Of a stretch of 39,769 nucleotides of DNA, positions 1 to 7,995 are shown piece after piece (position 1 is the stretch's first letter; each line of letters begins with the position of its first letter). The translations under genes and the position numbers were made by a program. The notes beneath the pieces are model-generated. The model ran no database searches, had not been told where the DNA came from, and worked only from the letters and a program-made list of their open reading frames with translations. The DNA lies in IMG/VR virus record IMGVR_UViG_3300035703_004069, positions 1 to 39,769 of that record; one strand, written 5' to 3'. The DNA is from a virus.

Positions 1-1221
1 ATGCAAAAACTTTATTCCGGATGTTCATTCACTGACTTGTGGGTGTCTCCAACTAATTGGAAAACGATTACAGGCAAGAAAGCCATGCAATCGAATTGGT
101 ACGTTCAATGTTATTTCTACGATCCTGTGTTTAAAGACAAATATCCGAAAGGATTTCCATACAGAAAAAAATTGAATAGTCTTAAAACTTTAGAAGATAG
201 AAAAGCAGCTGTACAATTATATCTCGAAGAAATTCCGATGTTATTCCTGGACAAAGGTTATAATCCAATAACCAAAAGTTATATGATTGAAGTTGTAGAG
301 GAAATGAAAGAACCTATTGAATTTACCGAATTGCTTCCAGGAACTCCTTTTCCAATTGCTTTAGATTTAGCATATGGGAAATTGAATAAGTCTGAAAGAA
401 CTATGTCTGATTTGAAATACATATTAATGCACATCAAAAGAGCTATCATAGCTTTAAGATTTGATGAAAAGAAAATTAGTGAAGTTACTCGTAGAGATAT
501 CAAATTAATCATTCAGTATCTGGAGAAAGAAGATGGTGAATTTTCGGCCCATAAATACAATAAGTACATTGCTAATCTTAGTATTGTTTTTTCAGAACTG
601 GTAGAGTGGGAGTGTGTAGACACAAACATACTGCGAGATATAAAAAAGAAAAAAGTTATAACTGAATTAAGAGAAGTTCTTACAATAGATGAACGTAGGA
701 AAGTAGTCGGCCATCTAAAAATAAATTGTCCTGAGTTTTATTACTTTGCTCAAATATTCTTTCATTCAGGAATTCGCATAACGGAATTACTTTCAATTAA
801 AGTAAGTGATGTAGATTTAAAAAACCAAAAGTTTAAATACCTAATGAAAAAAGGTGGTCGGTATATTTGGAAATCTGGAGTCATAAAAGATATTGCTTTG
901 CCTTATTGGAGTAAAGTTTTATTAATTGGTAATCCTGATGATTTTGTTTTCTCAAAAGGATTAGTTCCAGGATCAAAACAATTAACCTATAATGCAATTC
1001 GCTTGCGCTGGAAAAGAAATGTAAAAGTTAAGTTAGGAATTACTGCAGATTTCTATTCTTTGAAGCATTTGAATTTGGATGAAACCACAAAACTATTATC
1101 TTTGAATGATGCAGCTCGTATGGCTAATCATACAACCACTGAAATGGTAGAGAAAGTATATGCTATTGGAGAGCGCGATAGACAAGATGAAAGATTACGA
1201 AAACTAGCAAACGAATTATAA
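1..1221 (+). CDS. int: Tyrosine-type site-specific integrase
   Basis: A 406-residue tyrosine recombinase that would integrate and excise the phage genome at an att site. The N-terminal ~100 residues look like an arm-binding region. Residues ~110-215 match a SAM-like core-binding domain and ~225-406 the catalytic domain. Visible catalytic residues are Arg259 (HSGIRITEL), Lys355-His356 (YSLKH), His377 (ANHTT) and nucleophile Tyr387 (EKVYA). The usual second arginine of the HxxR box is replaced by Leu359 (HLNL). I recall this replacement in a Bacteroidetes integrase subfamily with KHLxTxE-like boxes, so it need not mean inactivity. The ORF starts at the first base of the window, so its promoter is not visible. 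A 28-codon ORF and a bidirectional terminator follow it. Confidence 0.93.
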   Translation: MQKLYSGCSFTDLWVSPTNWKTITGKKAMQSNWYVQCYFYDPVFKDKYPKGFPYRKKLNSLKTLEDRKAAVQLYLEEIPMLFLDKGYNPITKSYMIEVVEEMKEPIEFTELLPGTPFPIALDLAYGKLNKSERTMSDLKYILMHIKRAIIALRFDEKKISEVTRRDIKLIIQYLEKEDGEFSAHKYNKYIANLSIVFSELVEWECVDTNILRDIKKKKVITELREVLTIDERRKVVGHLKINCPEFYYFAQIFFHSGIRITELLSIKVSDVDLKNQKFKYLMKKGGRYIWKSGVIKDIALPYWSKVLLIGNPDDFVFSKGLVPGSKQLTYNAIRLRWKRNVKVKLGITADFYSLKHLNLDETTKLLSLNDAARMANHTTTEMVEKVYAIGERDRQDERLRKLANEL

Positions 1222-1222
1222 T

Positions 1223-1309
1223 ATGGAATGGTATGATTGGATATGTTTAATATTACTATGGGCTTTGTCGGTAATATTTATTGGTTACATCAGGGATAAA
1301 GGAAAATAA
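1223..1309 (+). CDS. Small single-span membrane peptide downstream of integrase
   Basis: A 28-codon ORF that starts one base after the integrase stop (TAA-T-ATG), so it is probably co-translated with it. It begins MEWYDWICLILL, has one hydrophobic span (residues ~6-22, Trp-rich) and a basic tail ending RDKGK, suggesting an N-out/C-in single-pass peptide. I recognise no family. Its placement between the integrase and the terminator at 1312-1335 makes it the last element of the rightward lysogeny transcript. It could be a small membrane effector or simply a chance ORF; tight spacing and the clear transmembrane pattern favour the former modestly. Confidence 0.45.
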   Translation: MEWYDWICLILLWALSVIFIGYIRDKGK

Positions 1310-1311
1310 AA

Positions 1312-1335
1312 AAGGTGCTCTACAAAGGGCACCTT
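1312..1335. terminator. Bidirectional intrinsic terminator between integrase and lysis operons
   Basis: Perfect 7-bp arms AAGGTGC (1312-1318) and GCACCTT (1329-1335), extendable by a G-T pair, around a short loop. The + strand continues into a T-rich stretch (1335-1349) and the - strand into six Ts (1311-1306). It lies between convergent genes, the rightward integrase unit and the leftward lysis operon ending at 1340, and so probably ends both. Confidence 0.8.
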
Positions 1336-1339
1336 AATT

Positions 1340-1960
1340 TTATTTTTTCTTTTCAATTTTCATTGTTTTACTTTCTCCACAATCTGAATAGTTTACTGCA
1401 GTAAATTGTTTCTTGCCTAGAAATCTTGTTTTTATTCCTAAAAACTTCCATTGCCTACGTTCCCAGTATGCAACCGCATCAGTTTTATTATTGAATGTCT
1501 TTTCAGTAAAAATAACTTTCAAACTATCATTCACATATTCTACATAACCTTTATTGGTTTGGCATTTGGTAGTATCAATAAACGGTGTTTTATTAGGAAC
1601 CTTATTTTTTATAGCTTCCAATATTGGAGAAACATCCAAAACCACTTTTGAAGTATCGCGATACTTTAGTGTCTGAGAAACTATGCTTTCAATTCTTCCA
1701 AGCTTGATATTATCGGCAAGTAGTTTTTTTTCTAAATCAGGATTTGAGTATTTCAAGTAATCTTGAATTTCTTGACTTGTCAAAATTTGACTAGTAAATC
1801 TTAGACTATCCATTTTTCTTAATTGAGAAGCATTTTCGGTCTGCCTGATGTTTTCGGCTTTTTGAAATTGGTAATCTTTGTAGAACCAAACCAAAGCAAT
1901 TATTAAAATAATAACAGCTATTTGCTTGATGTTGTTTATTACAATGTTTGGATTTATCAT
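1340..1960 (-). CDS. Membrane-anchored periplasmic protein, spanin candidate
   Basis: A 206-residue protein with one N-terminal transmembrane segment (residues ~10-27, IKQIAVIILIIALVWFY) followed by a charged, probably periplasmic region. Residues ~30-100 are Gln/Glu/Lys-rich and likely helical. It is the last gene of the leftward late transcript, six bases after the amidase. Position, N-in anchor and extended periplasmic domain resemble inner-membrane spanins (Rz type), which help breach the outer membrane after peptidoglycan hydrolysis. I see no sequence motif that proves this, and no separate outer-membrane spanin lipoprotein follows. Two cysteines in the C-terminal half could form a disulfide. 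Confidence 0.55.
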   Translation of the reverse strand: MINPNIVINNIKQIAVIILIIALVWFYKDYQFQKAENIRQTENASQLRKMDSLRFTSQILTSQEIQDYLKYSNPDLEKKLLADNIKLGRIESIVSQTLKYRDTSKVVLDVSPILEAIKNKVPNKTPFIDTTKCQTNKGYVEYVNDSLKVIFTEKTFNNKTDAVAYWERRQWKFLGIKTRFLGKKQFTAVNYSDCGESKTMKIEKKK

Positions 1961-1965
1961 AATAT

Positions 1966-2553
1966 TTATTTTTTAATTGGTAATTGATTTGCTGGATTTC
2001 CGTTTCTTATTAAAAGCCAACGGAACTCTTTTTTCGCATCGTAACTCGGACACTCTTTATTTCTTTCCCATGTATCAATTATTCCATTTCTGTTTTTATC
2101 AACAGAATAATGATAATGACCATCAATTGAAATTTTAGAAACATCTCCACCATTCGCTTTCAGCCATTGAAAGTATTTATCAAGCACAATTAATTGACTT
2201 GCTTTTTGTTCAGGTGTTCTCGTGTCCTTTGCTCTCCAAATAGGATGTTTAACAGTTCCTACATTCTCAACTCCACCAATAGTAGCAGCGCTTACTATTT
2301 GTTCATTGAATCCTTTTACTCCATTAGTGATAAACTCAAAGCATTTAACATCAAACTCTTTTGAATAACCAGTTGTTTTTCCTTTTGAATTTCTATGCAA
2401 CCACCATGTTGTCCCATCAAGTTCAATAATTGCGAAATAACCTTTTCCATTCCATCCTAAAGTATTGTGCCAAAAATTTTCGATTGATTCTATATTGCCG
2501 AATCCAGCAGTACAATGCCACACGAAATCGGGATTTTGTTTTGCTCTACTCAT
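1966..2553 (-). CDS. Endolysin: N-acetylmuramoyl-L-alanine amidase (Amidase_2/PGRP fold)
   Basis: A 195-residue zinc amidase expected to cut the lactyl-Ala bond of peptidoglycan at lysis. It shows the N-terminal zinc histidine (WHCTAG, His13), the GW..GYF core (residues 33-40) and a late His/Cys pair (GHYH, His146/148; ECPSYD, Cys168). There is no signal peptide, so release probably needs the neighbouring holin. Unusually, a 12-residue segment between the second histidine and the cysteine (residues 152-163, DKNRNGIIDTWE) fits the EF-hand calcium-loop pattern D-x-N-x-N-G-x-I-D-x-x-E. It sits two bases downstream of the holin gene and six bases before the spanin candidate, a compact lysis cassette. 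Confidence 0.9.
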   Translation of the reverse strand: MSRAKQNPDFVWHCTAGFGNIESIENFWHNTLGWNGKGYFAIIELDGTTWWLHRNSKGKTTGYSKEFDVKCFEFITNGVKGFNEQIVSAATIGGVENVGTVKHPIWRAKDTRTPEQKASQLIVLDKYFQWLKANGGDVSKISIDGHYHYSVDKNRNGIIDTWERNKECPSYDAKKEFRWLLIRNGNPANQLPIKK

Positions 2554-2554
2554 A

Positions 2555-2995
2555 TTAGTTAAAAAATTTATCTATTACAGATTTCATTTTGTTACCAGCG
2601 CTTTCAATAGCTATTCCGATGAAATCATCTGTTTTAATATCTTTATTTGATTTGATACTTCTGTAATTATTAACTATCGAAAAGAACTCGTTCACAATAA
2701 ATAGTTTCATGAAACTATTTACATAAAGTGAAAAATCCAAGTTCAACCCTTTTGCTGCTATCGCAGAAGTAAATACAACAAGTAACACAAGTCCTTTCTT
2801 TAGAAATCCTTTTTTCGCTTCCTCTATTGAAAAAGTTAATTCATCAACCATTGAATACTTAATCATTCCGATTATGAAATCAAAAAATAAAAGAACAGTT
2901 AAAGCGTAAGCGATATCTAAATCTATCCTATAAGTCAAAGCTATTCCGCTCAGAAACAACTTTATTTCATTTACATATTTTGTCATTTTGTGCAT
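2555..2995 (-). CDS. Holin (Bacteroidetes phage holin family)
   Basis: A 146-residue membrane protein with hydrophobic segments at ~13-25, 28-45 (ALTVLLFFDFIIGMIKY) and 68-85 (LVLLVVFTSAIAAKGL), a charged loop between them, and a hydrophilic C-terminus. The pattern of hydrophobic helix, D..IG(M)IK, amphipathic loop, then KKG before the last helices is that of the Holin_4/Cph1-type holins of Firmicutes and Bacteroidetes phages. It would open the inner membrane for the signal-less amidase encoded next. The start may be the Met at codon 1 or codon 4 (2986). It follows the 3002-3499 membrane protein gene by a few bases. Confidence 0.75.
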   Translation of the reverse strand: MHKMTKYVNEIKLFLSGIALTYRIDLDIAYALTVLLFFDFIIGMIKYSMVDELTFSIEEAKKGFLKKGLVLLVVFTSAIAAKGLNLDFSLYVNSFMKLFIVNEFFSIVNNYRSIKSNKDIKTDDFIGIAIESAGNKMKSVIDKFFN

Positions 2996-3001
2996 CTGTT
3001 T

Positions 3002-3499
3002 TTAATCTAATTTCCCTGTTGATTCTCCGATATAATGAATGCAAATAGGAAGTATACCAATCCATTCAGCCCACAATAAACTATACCAGTTGAAAGCAAA
3101 ATGTCCTACTAATCCAAGTATAACCATTACACCTAAATATGCTTTTAGTGGGCGTTGTTTTGCGCTTGAGAAACCTATCATAACAGCTACAGAACCTAAA
3201 AAGAAAAGTGATGCAAAAAGGTAATGAATTATAGTGTAATCAAGGTGAGGTGTTAAGGATACTCCAATCAATGAACATCCTAAAATAATATTGTACCAAC
3301 GTGAATTATAAGCTGTACCATTGAAGATAAACATCATTCCAGCTATAGATAGTAACATTACAAATAAGTAGCTTAAATTGGAGTAAGCATAGTTAGAGAT
3401 AGAGCTCCTAACTTCTCCAGTAGCGATAATTAATATCAAAGGAATGAATAGCAAAAGTGTTGCTAAAATTAGTTCGAGTTTGATTATTCTTTTTTCCAT
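3002..3499 (-). CDS. Polytopic membrane protein
   Basis: A 165-residue protein, starting at MEKRIIKLELI, with about six predicted transmembrane segments (residues ~5-27, 38-58, 64-80, 85-105, 112-128, 135-155) and short loops. An upstream in-frame Met at 3526 would overlap the preceding gene by 14 bases; the MEK start leaves a normal gap. The arrangement loosely recalls DUF998-like membrane proteins. It is not a standard lysis gene, yet lies between the fibre genes and the holin. It could be an antiholin, a superinfection-exclusion factor or a host-derived cargo gene. Function unknown. Confidence 0.7.
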   Translation of the reverse strand: MEKRIIKLELILATLLLFIPLILIIATGEVRSSISNYAYSNLSYLFVMLLSIAGMMFIFNGTAYNSRWYNIILGCSLIGVSLTPHLDYTIIHYLFASLFFLGSVAVMIGFSSAKQRPLKAYLGVMVILGLVGHFAFNWYSLLWAEWIGILPICIHYIGESTGKLD

Positions 3500-3512
3500 G
3501 TTTATAGGGGTG

Positions 3513-3974
3513 TTATAAATTACCATTAATAAAAATTTCGTCTATTTGCTCTTGAGTTAAGCCTTCCATTGTAGCAACAAAGTTCAATTCCCCATTAGTT
3601 CTTTCAAAACTCGTAGCGGTTTTGTACTTAATTTTAGCTTTTTCTTTCTCTGAAACTGAGAACATTATTTCAGGAATTGAATCAATATCATCAAATATGT
3701 CTTGGTCGGTAATTCCCATATCAAATAGTTGAAGCTTTAATCGCATTGCTGATATAGTTGAGGGAACTATTGGCTTGTTAGTCTGCTCTATTTCTTCTGG
3801 AGTAGCACCTTCATGCCATAATTCTTTTTCAAAAATCCACCTTCTTTTGTAAAAAAAATCCGCACACAAAGGAACTTCAAACATTCCTGAAGTATTTCTA
3901 TATCTTTCTATTATTGAAGGCGTTTCGCAAACTGCCAAACTAAAACCTTGCTCATTTACAAATTCTACTATCAT
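3513..3974 (-). CDS. Fibre-associated protein of unknown function
   Basis: A 153-residue soluble protein immediately after the tail-fibre gene (2-base gap). It has no signal peptide or transmembrane span. The middle is rich in KRRW, GATPEEIE and GITDQDIFDDID segments, acidic and probably helical, and the C-terminus is acidic (LTQEQIDEIF). Its place directly downstream of the fibre is where fibre chaperones or adhesin caps are often encoded, but I recognise no chaperone motif. Well-supported as a gene by length and tight spacing, unassigned in function. Confidence 0.75.
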   Translation of the reverse strand: MIVEFVNEQGFSLAVCETPSIIERYRNTSGMFEVPLCADFFYKRRWIFEKELWHEGATPEEIEQTNKPIVPSTISAMRLKLQLFDMGITDQDIFDDIDSIPEIMFSVSEKEKAKIKYKTATSFERTNGELNFVATMEGLTQEQIDEIFINGNL

Positions 3975-3976
3975 AA

Positions 3977-5134
3977 TTATTCTCTTTCAAATTCTATATA
4001 AGTGCTAATTTGTGGGGATACAGCAATATTTGGTCGATTATAACCAAGAAATAAAACTACTCCATGATTCTGTGGCACTACTACACTAGAAGATGAAGGA
4101 TAGTTTACAAATAAGTTTGTAACGTTGGCAACTGGAACTGCTAATGAATGACTGAAATCTTCAATTACTTGACTATCTAAATTCGAATAAAATGAAGAGT
4201 TTGTTTGAATTGTTCGGTTACTGCCAATAACACATCTAATATCATATCCTTGCCAACTATTAAAAGTTTGTCGCCCTTCTAAAATCACTCGCTTTAATTT
4301 CATATTGAAAGGAGCCACGCCTATAGGCATAGACGCAGAAGTACTATTTATAGCCGTAAGGGCGTCGCTAGTGCTAGAATTTAAGTTAGCGGTAGTACCC
4401 TCGAAATTACTTGAAGAAATCAAAGGAAACGGCGCGGATGCTACATTTGGAAATGTCCAAGTACTACGATTATAAAAAATAACTTTTTCTTTGGAAGAAA
4501 ATGAAATATAAAGTGTACCACTCCAGCGATATTGTAAATTAGTCGATAAGTCTACATATATTTTGCCGCTTTCTCCAGTTACAGGAAATGTAGCCAAATT
4601 AGCAAACTCCAAAACATCATCCACATAAGATGGCAGTTGCGATGCGGGTACTTTTCCACCAACTAAATCGGCTTTTAAATCTAATGCATTTTGAGTCGCT
4701 GTCGAAATTGGTTTATCAGCATCAGAAGTATCATCCACATTACCTAAACCTACCTGAGATTTTGTAACATTGTGTGGATTCGAAGTATTCGTTAAATGAT
4801 TTAATAAATTAGTTCCATTTGTTGAAATCCAATTCACCGCGCTATTATAGGCATTCTTTAAAGTTGTAGTGAATGATTCTTCAGTAGCATCTAAAACCGA
4901 TTTATTAGAATGTGTGTGTGCTTGATTTATCGCTTCAGTAGTATCCAAATTTGGAACACTACCCAAACCAACATCTTGCTTTGTAGTTCCGTGTGGATTA
5001 GTTCCATCATCTAAATTTAATTGGCTATGGTTACTTACAGATTCAAATTCTTCTATATGCACAATGTGAATGATTGAATTATCTTCAACATTCACATTAT
5101 TATTACTTACTATTTCTTCAATTATTATTTTCAT
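3977..5134 (-). CDS. Tail fibre / receptor-binding protein
   Basis: A 385-residue protein with two copies of the phage-fibre repeat NPHGTTKQDVGLGSVPN (residues ~46-62) and NPHNVTKSQVGLGNVDD (~118-134), the second followed by a DKPISTATQNALDLK segment typical of trimeric fibres. Residues ~165-190 and onward (PASQLPSYVDDVLEF, GKIYVDLSTNLQYRW) match the collar commonly seen before fibre tips. The last ~170 residues, Ser/Thr/Asn-rich and beta-predicted, are the likely receptor-binding tip. It overlaps the upstream gene by 4 bases. Confidence 0.85.
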   Translation of the reverse strand: MKIIIEEIVSNNNVNVEDNSIIHIVHIEEFESVSNHSQLNLDDGTNPHGTTKQDVGLGSVPNLDTTEAINQAHTHSNKSVLDATEESFTTTLKNAYNSAVNWISTNGTNLLNHLTNTSNPHNVTKSQVGLGNVDDTSDADKPISTATQNALDLKADLVGGKVPASQLPSYVDDVLEFANLATFPVTGESGKIYVDLSTNLQYRWSGTLYISFSSKEKVIFYNRSTWTFPNVASAPFPLISSSNFEGTTANLNSSTSDALTAINSTSASMPIGVAPFNMKLKRVILEGRQTFNSWQGYDIRCVIGSNRTIQTNSSFYSNLDSQVIEDFSHSLAVPVANVTNLFVNYPSSSSVVVPQNHGVVLFLGYNRPNIAVSPQISTYIEFERE

Positions 5135-5484
5135 CTGGTCACATCTGGTTTAAGAATGAATTCGCCTTGAAATAAAGTGAACACAGTATCATCGTTGTAC
5201 GTAAACTGTAAGTCATACACATATTTTGAAGCTTCATAATCCATTAATCTTTCCGTTAAACTAAATTCGTTTCCGTTTACATCTGGAATAACGATAGTAT
5301 CGTCACTTGTTGAGAATGTAAAAGCCGGGCAAGGACTTAAGAATGACTTTCTAAAATGACAATCAATAGCCTTTACATCTGTTAATGGAATAGGAGTGTC
5401 ATCATCTTGAGTTAATTTAATTTTCAACCCAGTAAACGTATCACCTCTGAACATCGAACGAAAATTATATACTTGTGAACTCAT
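5131..5484 (-). CDS. BppU-like baseplate/fibre-attachment protein
   Basis: A 117-residue all-beta protein beginning with a segment (MFRGDTFTGLKIKLTQDDDTPIPLTD) that resembles the N-terminal domain of BppU baseplate proteins, where a GDT motif starts an Ig-like sandwich of the form 'polynomial plus property'. It overlaps both its upstream connector gene and the downstream fibre by 4 bases. This suggests it anchors the fibre to the virion. The BppU link is by pattern only, so confidence in function is moderate. Confidence 0.65.
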   Translation of the reverse strand: MSSQVYNFRSMFRGDTFTGLKIKLTQDDDTPIPLTDVKAIDCHFRKSFLSPCPAFTFSTSDDTIVIPDVNGNEFSLTERLMDYEASKYVYDLQFTYNDDTVFTLFQGEFILKPDVTR

Positions 5485-5987
5485 TTTCCTATATGATTAA
5501 ATCTAAAACTTCTTTTGTTTGTGCAATTTGCTTTACCCCACAACTCATATAAATCTGAATTTCGGTTTAAATATTTTTGAACTTCACCCCAATACTGCAT
5601 AGCAGTTTGTTGGTGTAGCTTATAGGTTTCTTTTTTGTCGCTTCTGCCTACTGGAGTAGAATCTTGTGATGTTTTTTGAACTAAACCGAAAGGAGTATCA
5701 GTTTGACTACCATGCATTGTATATCTTGCATAAGCAAAGTCAATCAATACTCTTTTTATTCCTGGACTTTGAACTTCAAATCCGTTGTACTCGTAGTTTT
5801 TCTTGTTTAATAAGTCAGCATAGTCTTGAGGATTTTTTTTTATATCAGAATAAAGGAATTCTCCAAGCAAAGGCTTCAAGTCTAACAGCTCTGCATCTTC
5901 AATAAACTGATTTATCACCACTTCTTTTACTGAATTGCTTATTTGTCTATATTGAGCTATCTCTGTTTTGTTAATTAGTAATGACAT
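5481..5987 (-). CDS. Head-tail connector / adaptor (DUF6712-like)
   Basis: A 168-residue protein with the opening pattern LLINKTEIAQYRQIS...FIEDAELLDLKPLLGEFLY, which I associate with the Bacteroidetes phage family DUF6712, thought to be a gp6-like head-tail adaptor sitting under the portal. The middle has IKRVLIDFAYARYTM, a helical segment usual for this fold. It starts within the 3' end of the portal gene (17-base overlap), in line with joint expression and assembly. Confidence 0.7.
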   Translation of the reverse strand: MSLLINKTEIAQYRQISNSVKEVVINQFIEDAELLDLKPLLGEFLYSDIKKNPQDYADLLNKKNYEYNGFEVQSPGIKRVLIDFAYARYTMHGSQTDTPFGLVQKTSQDSTPVGRSDKKETYKLHQQTAMQYWGEVQKYLNRNSDLYELWGKANCTNKRSFRFNHIGK

Positions 5988-7377
5988 CTTCTTTTAATTT
6001 TGGGGTTCCGACTAATTTTCTTGCATTAACTTCATCAACTCCGTAAATCTGTATTACCATCTGAACTGCAGCTTCTAAATCTGTCGTACCTGCAGCTACT
6101 GACTGTTGTAAAGAAATCAATGCAGTAACACCACCAACTGAACCTCTTAAAGTTGCTTGAGCTTCTTCTGTTTTATTGGAAGTTGCTGTATCAATTAACG
6201 GTAAAATATTGATTCCATCTTGAGGCATTGTAAAACCTTCAAAATGATTTAAAATTGGCGTCAAAATTTCTTTTGCAATTATATTTCGTTCCTCTTCTGT
6301 TTGTTCTTGATAAAATACTTTTGCTTGTTTTAGCATTTCACCACTTTGACCAAACACCGAGTTATCACTATTCTCAATTAAAATTGAAGGAATGTTATTA
6401 TAGGCTTTGCGAATATTGTTCGCTGTTGATTTCTCCGTATATTCAAAAAGCTTATCGTTGATATTAGTTTCAACATCTATAAATTTTAATTCTTTTTCAA
6501 TATCATCACCGTCTAAATCTAATTCCATATGGAATAAACCATCAATCTCATCAGCTCCGATAAACTTTTTTAAGTTTTTATTGAAAGCATCTCTTTCTGA
6601 AATTTGATTTCTTTTTTCTACTAAAGCTTCAGTCGGTAAAGCTGTATCATCAACTCTCAAATTATCATCAACCATTGGAGGAGTGATAAGTATTTTTTTA
6701 CCAAAGAATCCTTTTCGTAGCGATCTATTTTTAAACACTGAGCTCATATACTCCGAATCAGCGTCATTGATTACGTTATCAATTGGAGATAAAGGGTAAA
6801 TTAAGTTATAAGGATTGTAGTAAAATATTTGTCCTTTGTAATTTTCTATATCTCCGGCTTTCTCAATTTGAGATAGCACTACTTTTTTATTTGGATTGAA
6901 AACATCAATCACATGAAATTTCTTTTTATCAATAGTCCCTTTCGAACCATCCCAATTGTCGTAAACTATTATTTTACCACTGTACTTTTTATCATCAGCT
7001 TTACCGATTCGGCAATCTTCAAATGGTAGCACATCACCACTAATAATTTTTCCTTCTAAATTGTAATTTACATGAACGAAACATCCTGCATGATAAGAAT
7101 ATGAATCGCCAATATTTAAAATAGCATTCCACAAAGACAATTGTTTGTCTTTATTAAAAACAAATGAGTTCAAAGTATCGCCTAAACCTTTGCCTACTAT
7201 GTACTTTCTGAAAAGTTTAGCAGATGGTTTGGCAGTAGCGGAGTTGTTTATAACTCTCATTACTCTTTCAGAGTATAGGTTGTCAAATCCGTTTTTATAG
7301 ATTCCGATTGTTTTGTCGAAATCTACTACACGTTTATCTAACTCTACTATACCTGTATGTATTAATTTTGAACTCAT
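5971..7377 (-). CDS. Portal protein
   Basis: A 468-residue protein with the features of Bacteroidetes phage portals. It has an N-terminal wing domain with AKLFRKYIVGKGLG, a mid region LPFEDCRIGK and YNLIYPLSPIDNVINDADSEYMSSVFKNR, and a long helical stem ending in the Gln/Thr-rich part near residues 320-400 (NIPSILIENSDNSVFGQSGEMLKQAKVFY). It would form the dodecameric ring through which DNA enters and leaves the capsid. In this genome it comes after the major capsid gene, not before it. Downstream it overlaps the connector gene. Confidence 0.88.
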   Translation of the reverse strand: MSSKLIHTGIVELDKRVVDFDKTIGIYKNGFDNLYSERVMRVINNSATAKPSAKLFRKYIVGKGLGDTLNSFVFNKDKQLSLWNAILNIGDSYSYHAGCFVHVNYNLEGKIISGDVLPFEDCRIGKADDKKYSGKIIVYDNWDGSKGTIDKKKFHVIDVFNPNKKVVLSQIEKAGDIENYKGQIFYYNPYNLIYPLSPIDNVINDADSEYMSSVFKNRSLRKGFFGKKILITPPMVDDNLRVDDTALPTEALVEKRNQISERDAFNKNLKKFIGADEIDGLFHMELDLDGDDIEKELKFIDVETNINDKLFEYTEKSTANNIRKAYNNIPSILIENSDNSVFGQSGEMLKQAKVFYQEQTEEERNIIAKEILTPILNHFEGFTMPQDGINILPLIDTATSNKTEEAQATLRGSVGGVTALISLQQSVAAGTTDLEAAVQMVIQIYGVDEVNARKLVGTPKLKEDVITN

Positions 7378-7393
7378 TGTTTCTTATGATTAA

Positions 7394-7993
7394 TTATTCT
7401 TGGTCTTCTTCCTCTTCTTCCTCTTCTTCTTCAATTACTTCAGTTGTTTCTGGAAATAAACTCAAGTACAATTCACCTTTTTGTTCTTCTTTTAGTTTAG
7501 AAATAGCTGTCGCAATTCCTTCTGTAGTAGTAGCTTTAGTTTTTACACCTAAACACTTTAATGATTCAACTACTTTATTCAAGCTTACTTCTTTCTCAAG
7601 AACTAAAATTGTAGACGAATCTTCCTCTTTTAAACCTTCAGGGATCACATCGAATAAATCCTTTCCTCTTGGGTGATTTTTCAATAAACCTAAAGCAAGC
7701 TCATCGGTAATGTTATTGTTGTTTACAAAAATTGGGCTTCCAAAAGAAGCGGGAATATTTTGATACATTGGTTTTAATCTAAAACCACATGTGTTTTCAG
7801 TATCTTTTATCATGATATAATACTTTTGAATGAATGAATTGAATTTTTGAGTAAATGAATTACAAGTATGACAAATGTCGTTTCCTGTAATTTTTTTAAA
7901 ATCTCTAGCGAATAAAGAAATCAAACGACCTCCGTTCTCATTCATTCCTGATAGAACTTCAGCCGCTTGATATTTTCCCCAATCGATATCCAT
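7394..7993 (-). CDS. Structural-module protein with acidic C-terminal tail
   Basis: A 199-residue protein between the putative tail-tube and portal genes. Residues ~38-48 include a CHTC pair that, with Cys70, could bind metal. The last ~20 residues are an almost pure run of glutamates before DQE. A C-terminal Glu run is encoded by GAA/GAG repeats, a slippage-prone tract. Position suggests a head-completion or DNA-packaging role, but I recognise no family. The acidic tail could mimic DNA or interact with basic internal proteins. Confidence 0.75.
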   Translation of the reverse strand: MDIDWGKYQAAEVLSGMNENGGRLISLFARDFKKITGNDICHTCNSFTQKFNSFIQKYYIMIKDTENTCGFRLKPMYQNIPASFGSPIFVNNNNITDELALGLLKNHPRGKDLFDVIPEGLKEEDSSTILVLEKEVSLNKVVESLKCLGVKTKATTTEGIATAISKLKEEQKGELYLSLFPETTEVIEEEEEEEEEDQE

Positions 7994-7995
7994 AA

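Noticed and set aside
1310-1340. Attachment site attP next to the integrase.
   Set aside because: Only a terminator hairpin is visible; no repeat of this stretch was noticed elsewhere and host flanks are absent, so no att site can be assigned.
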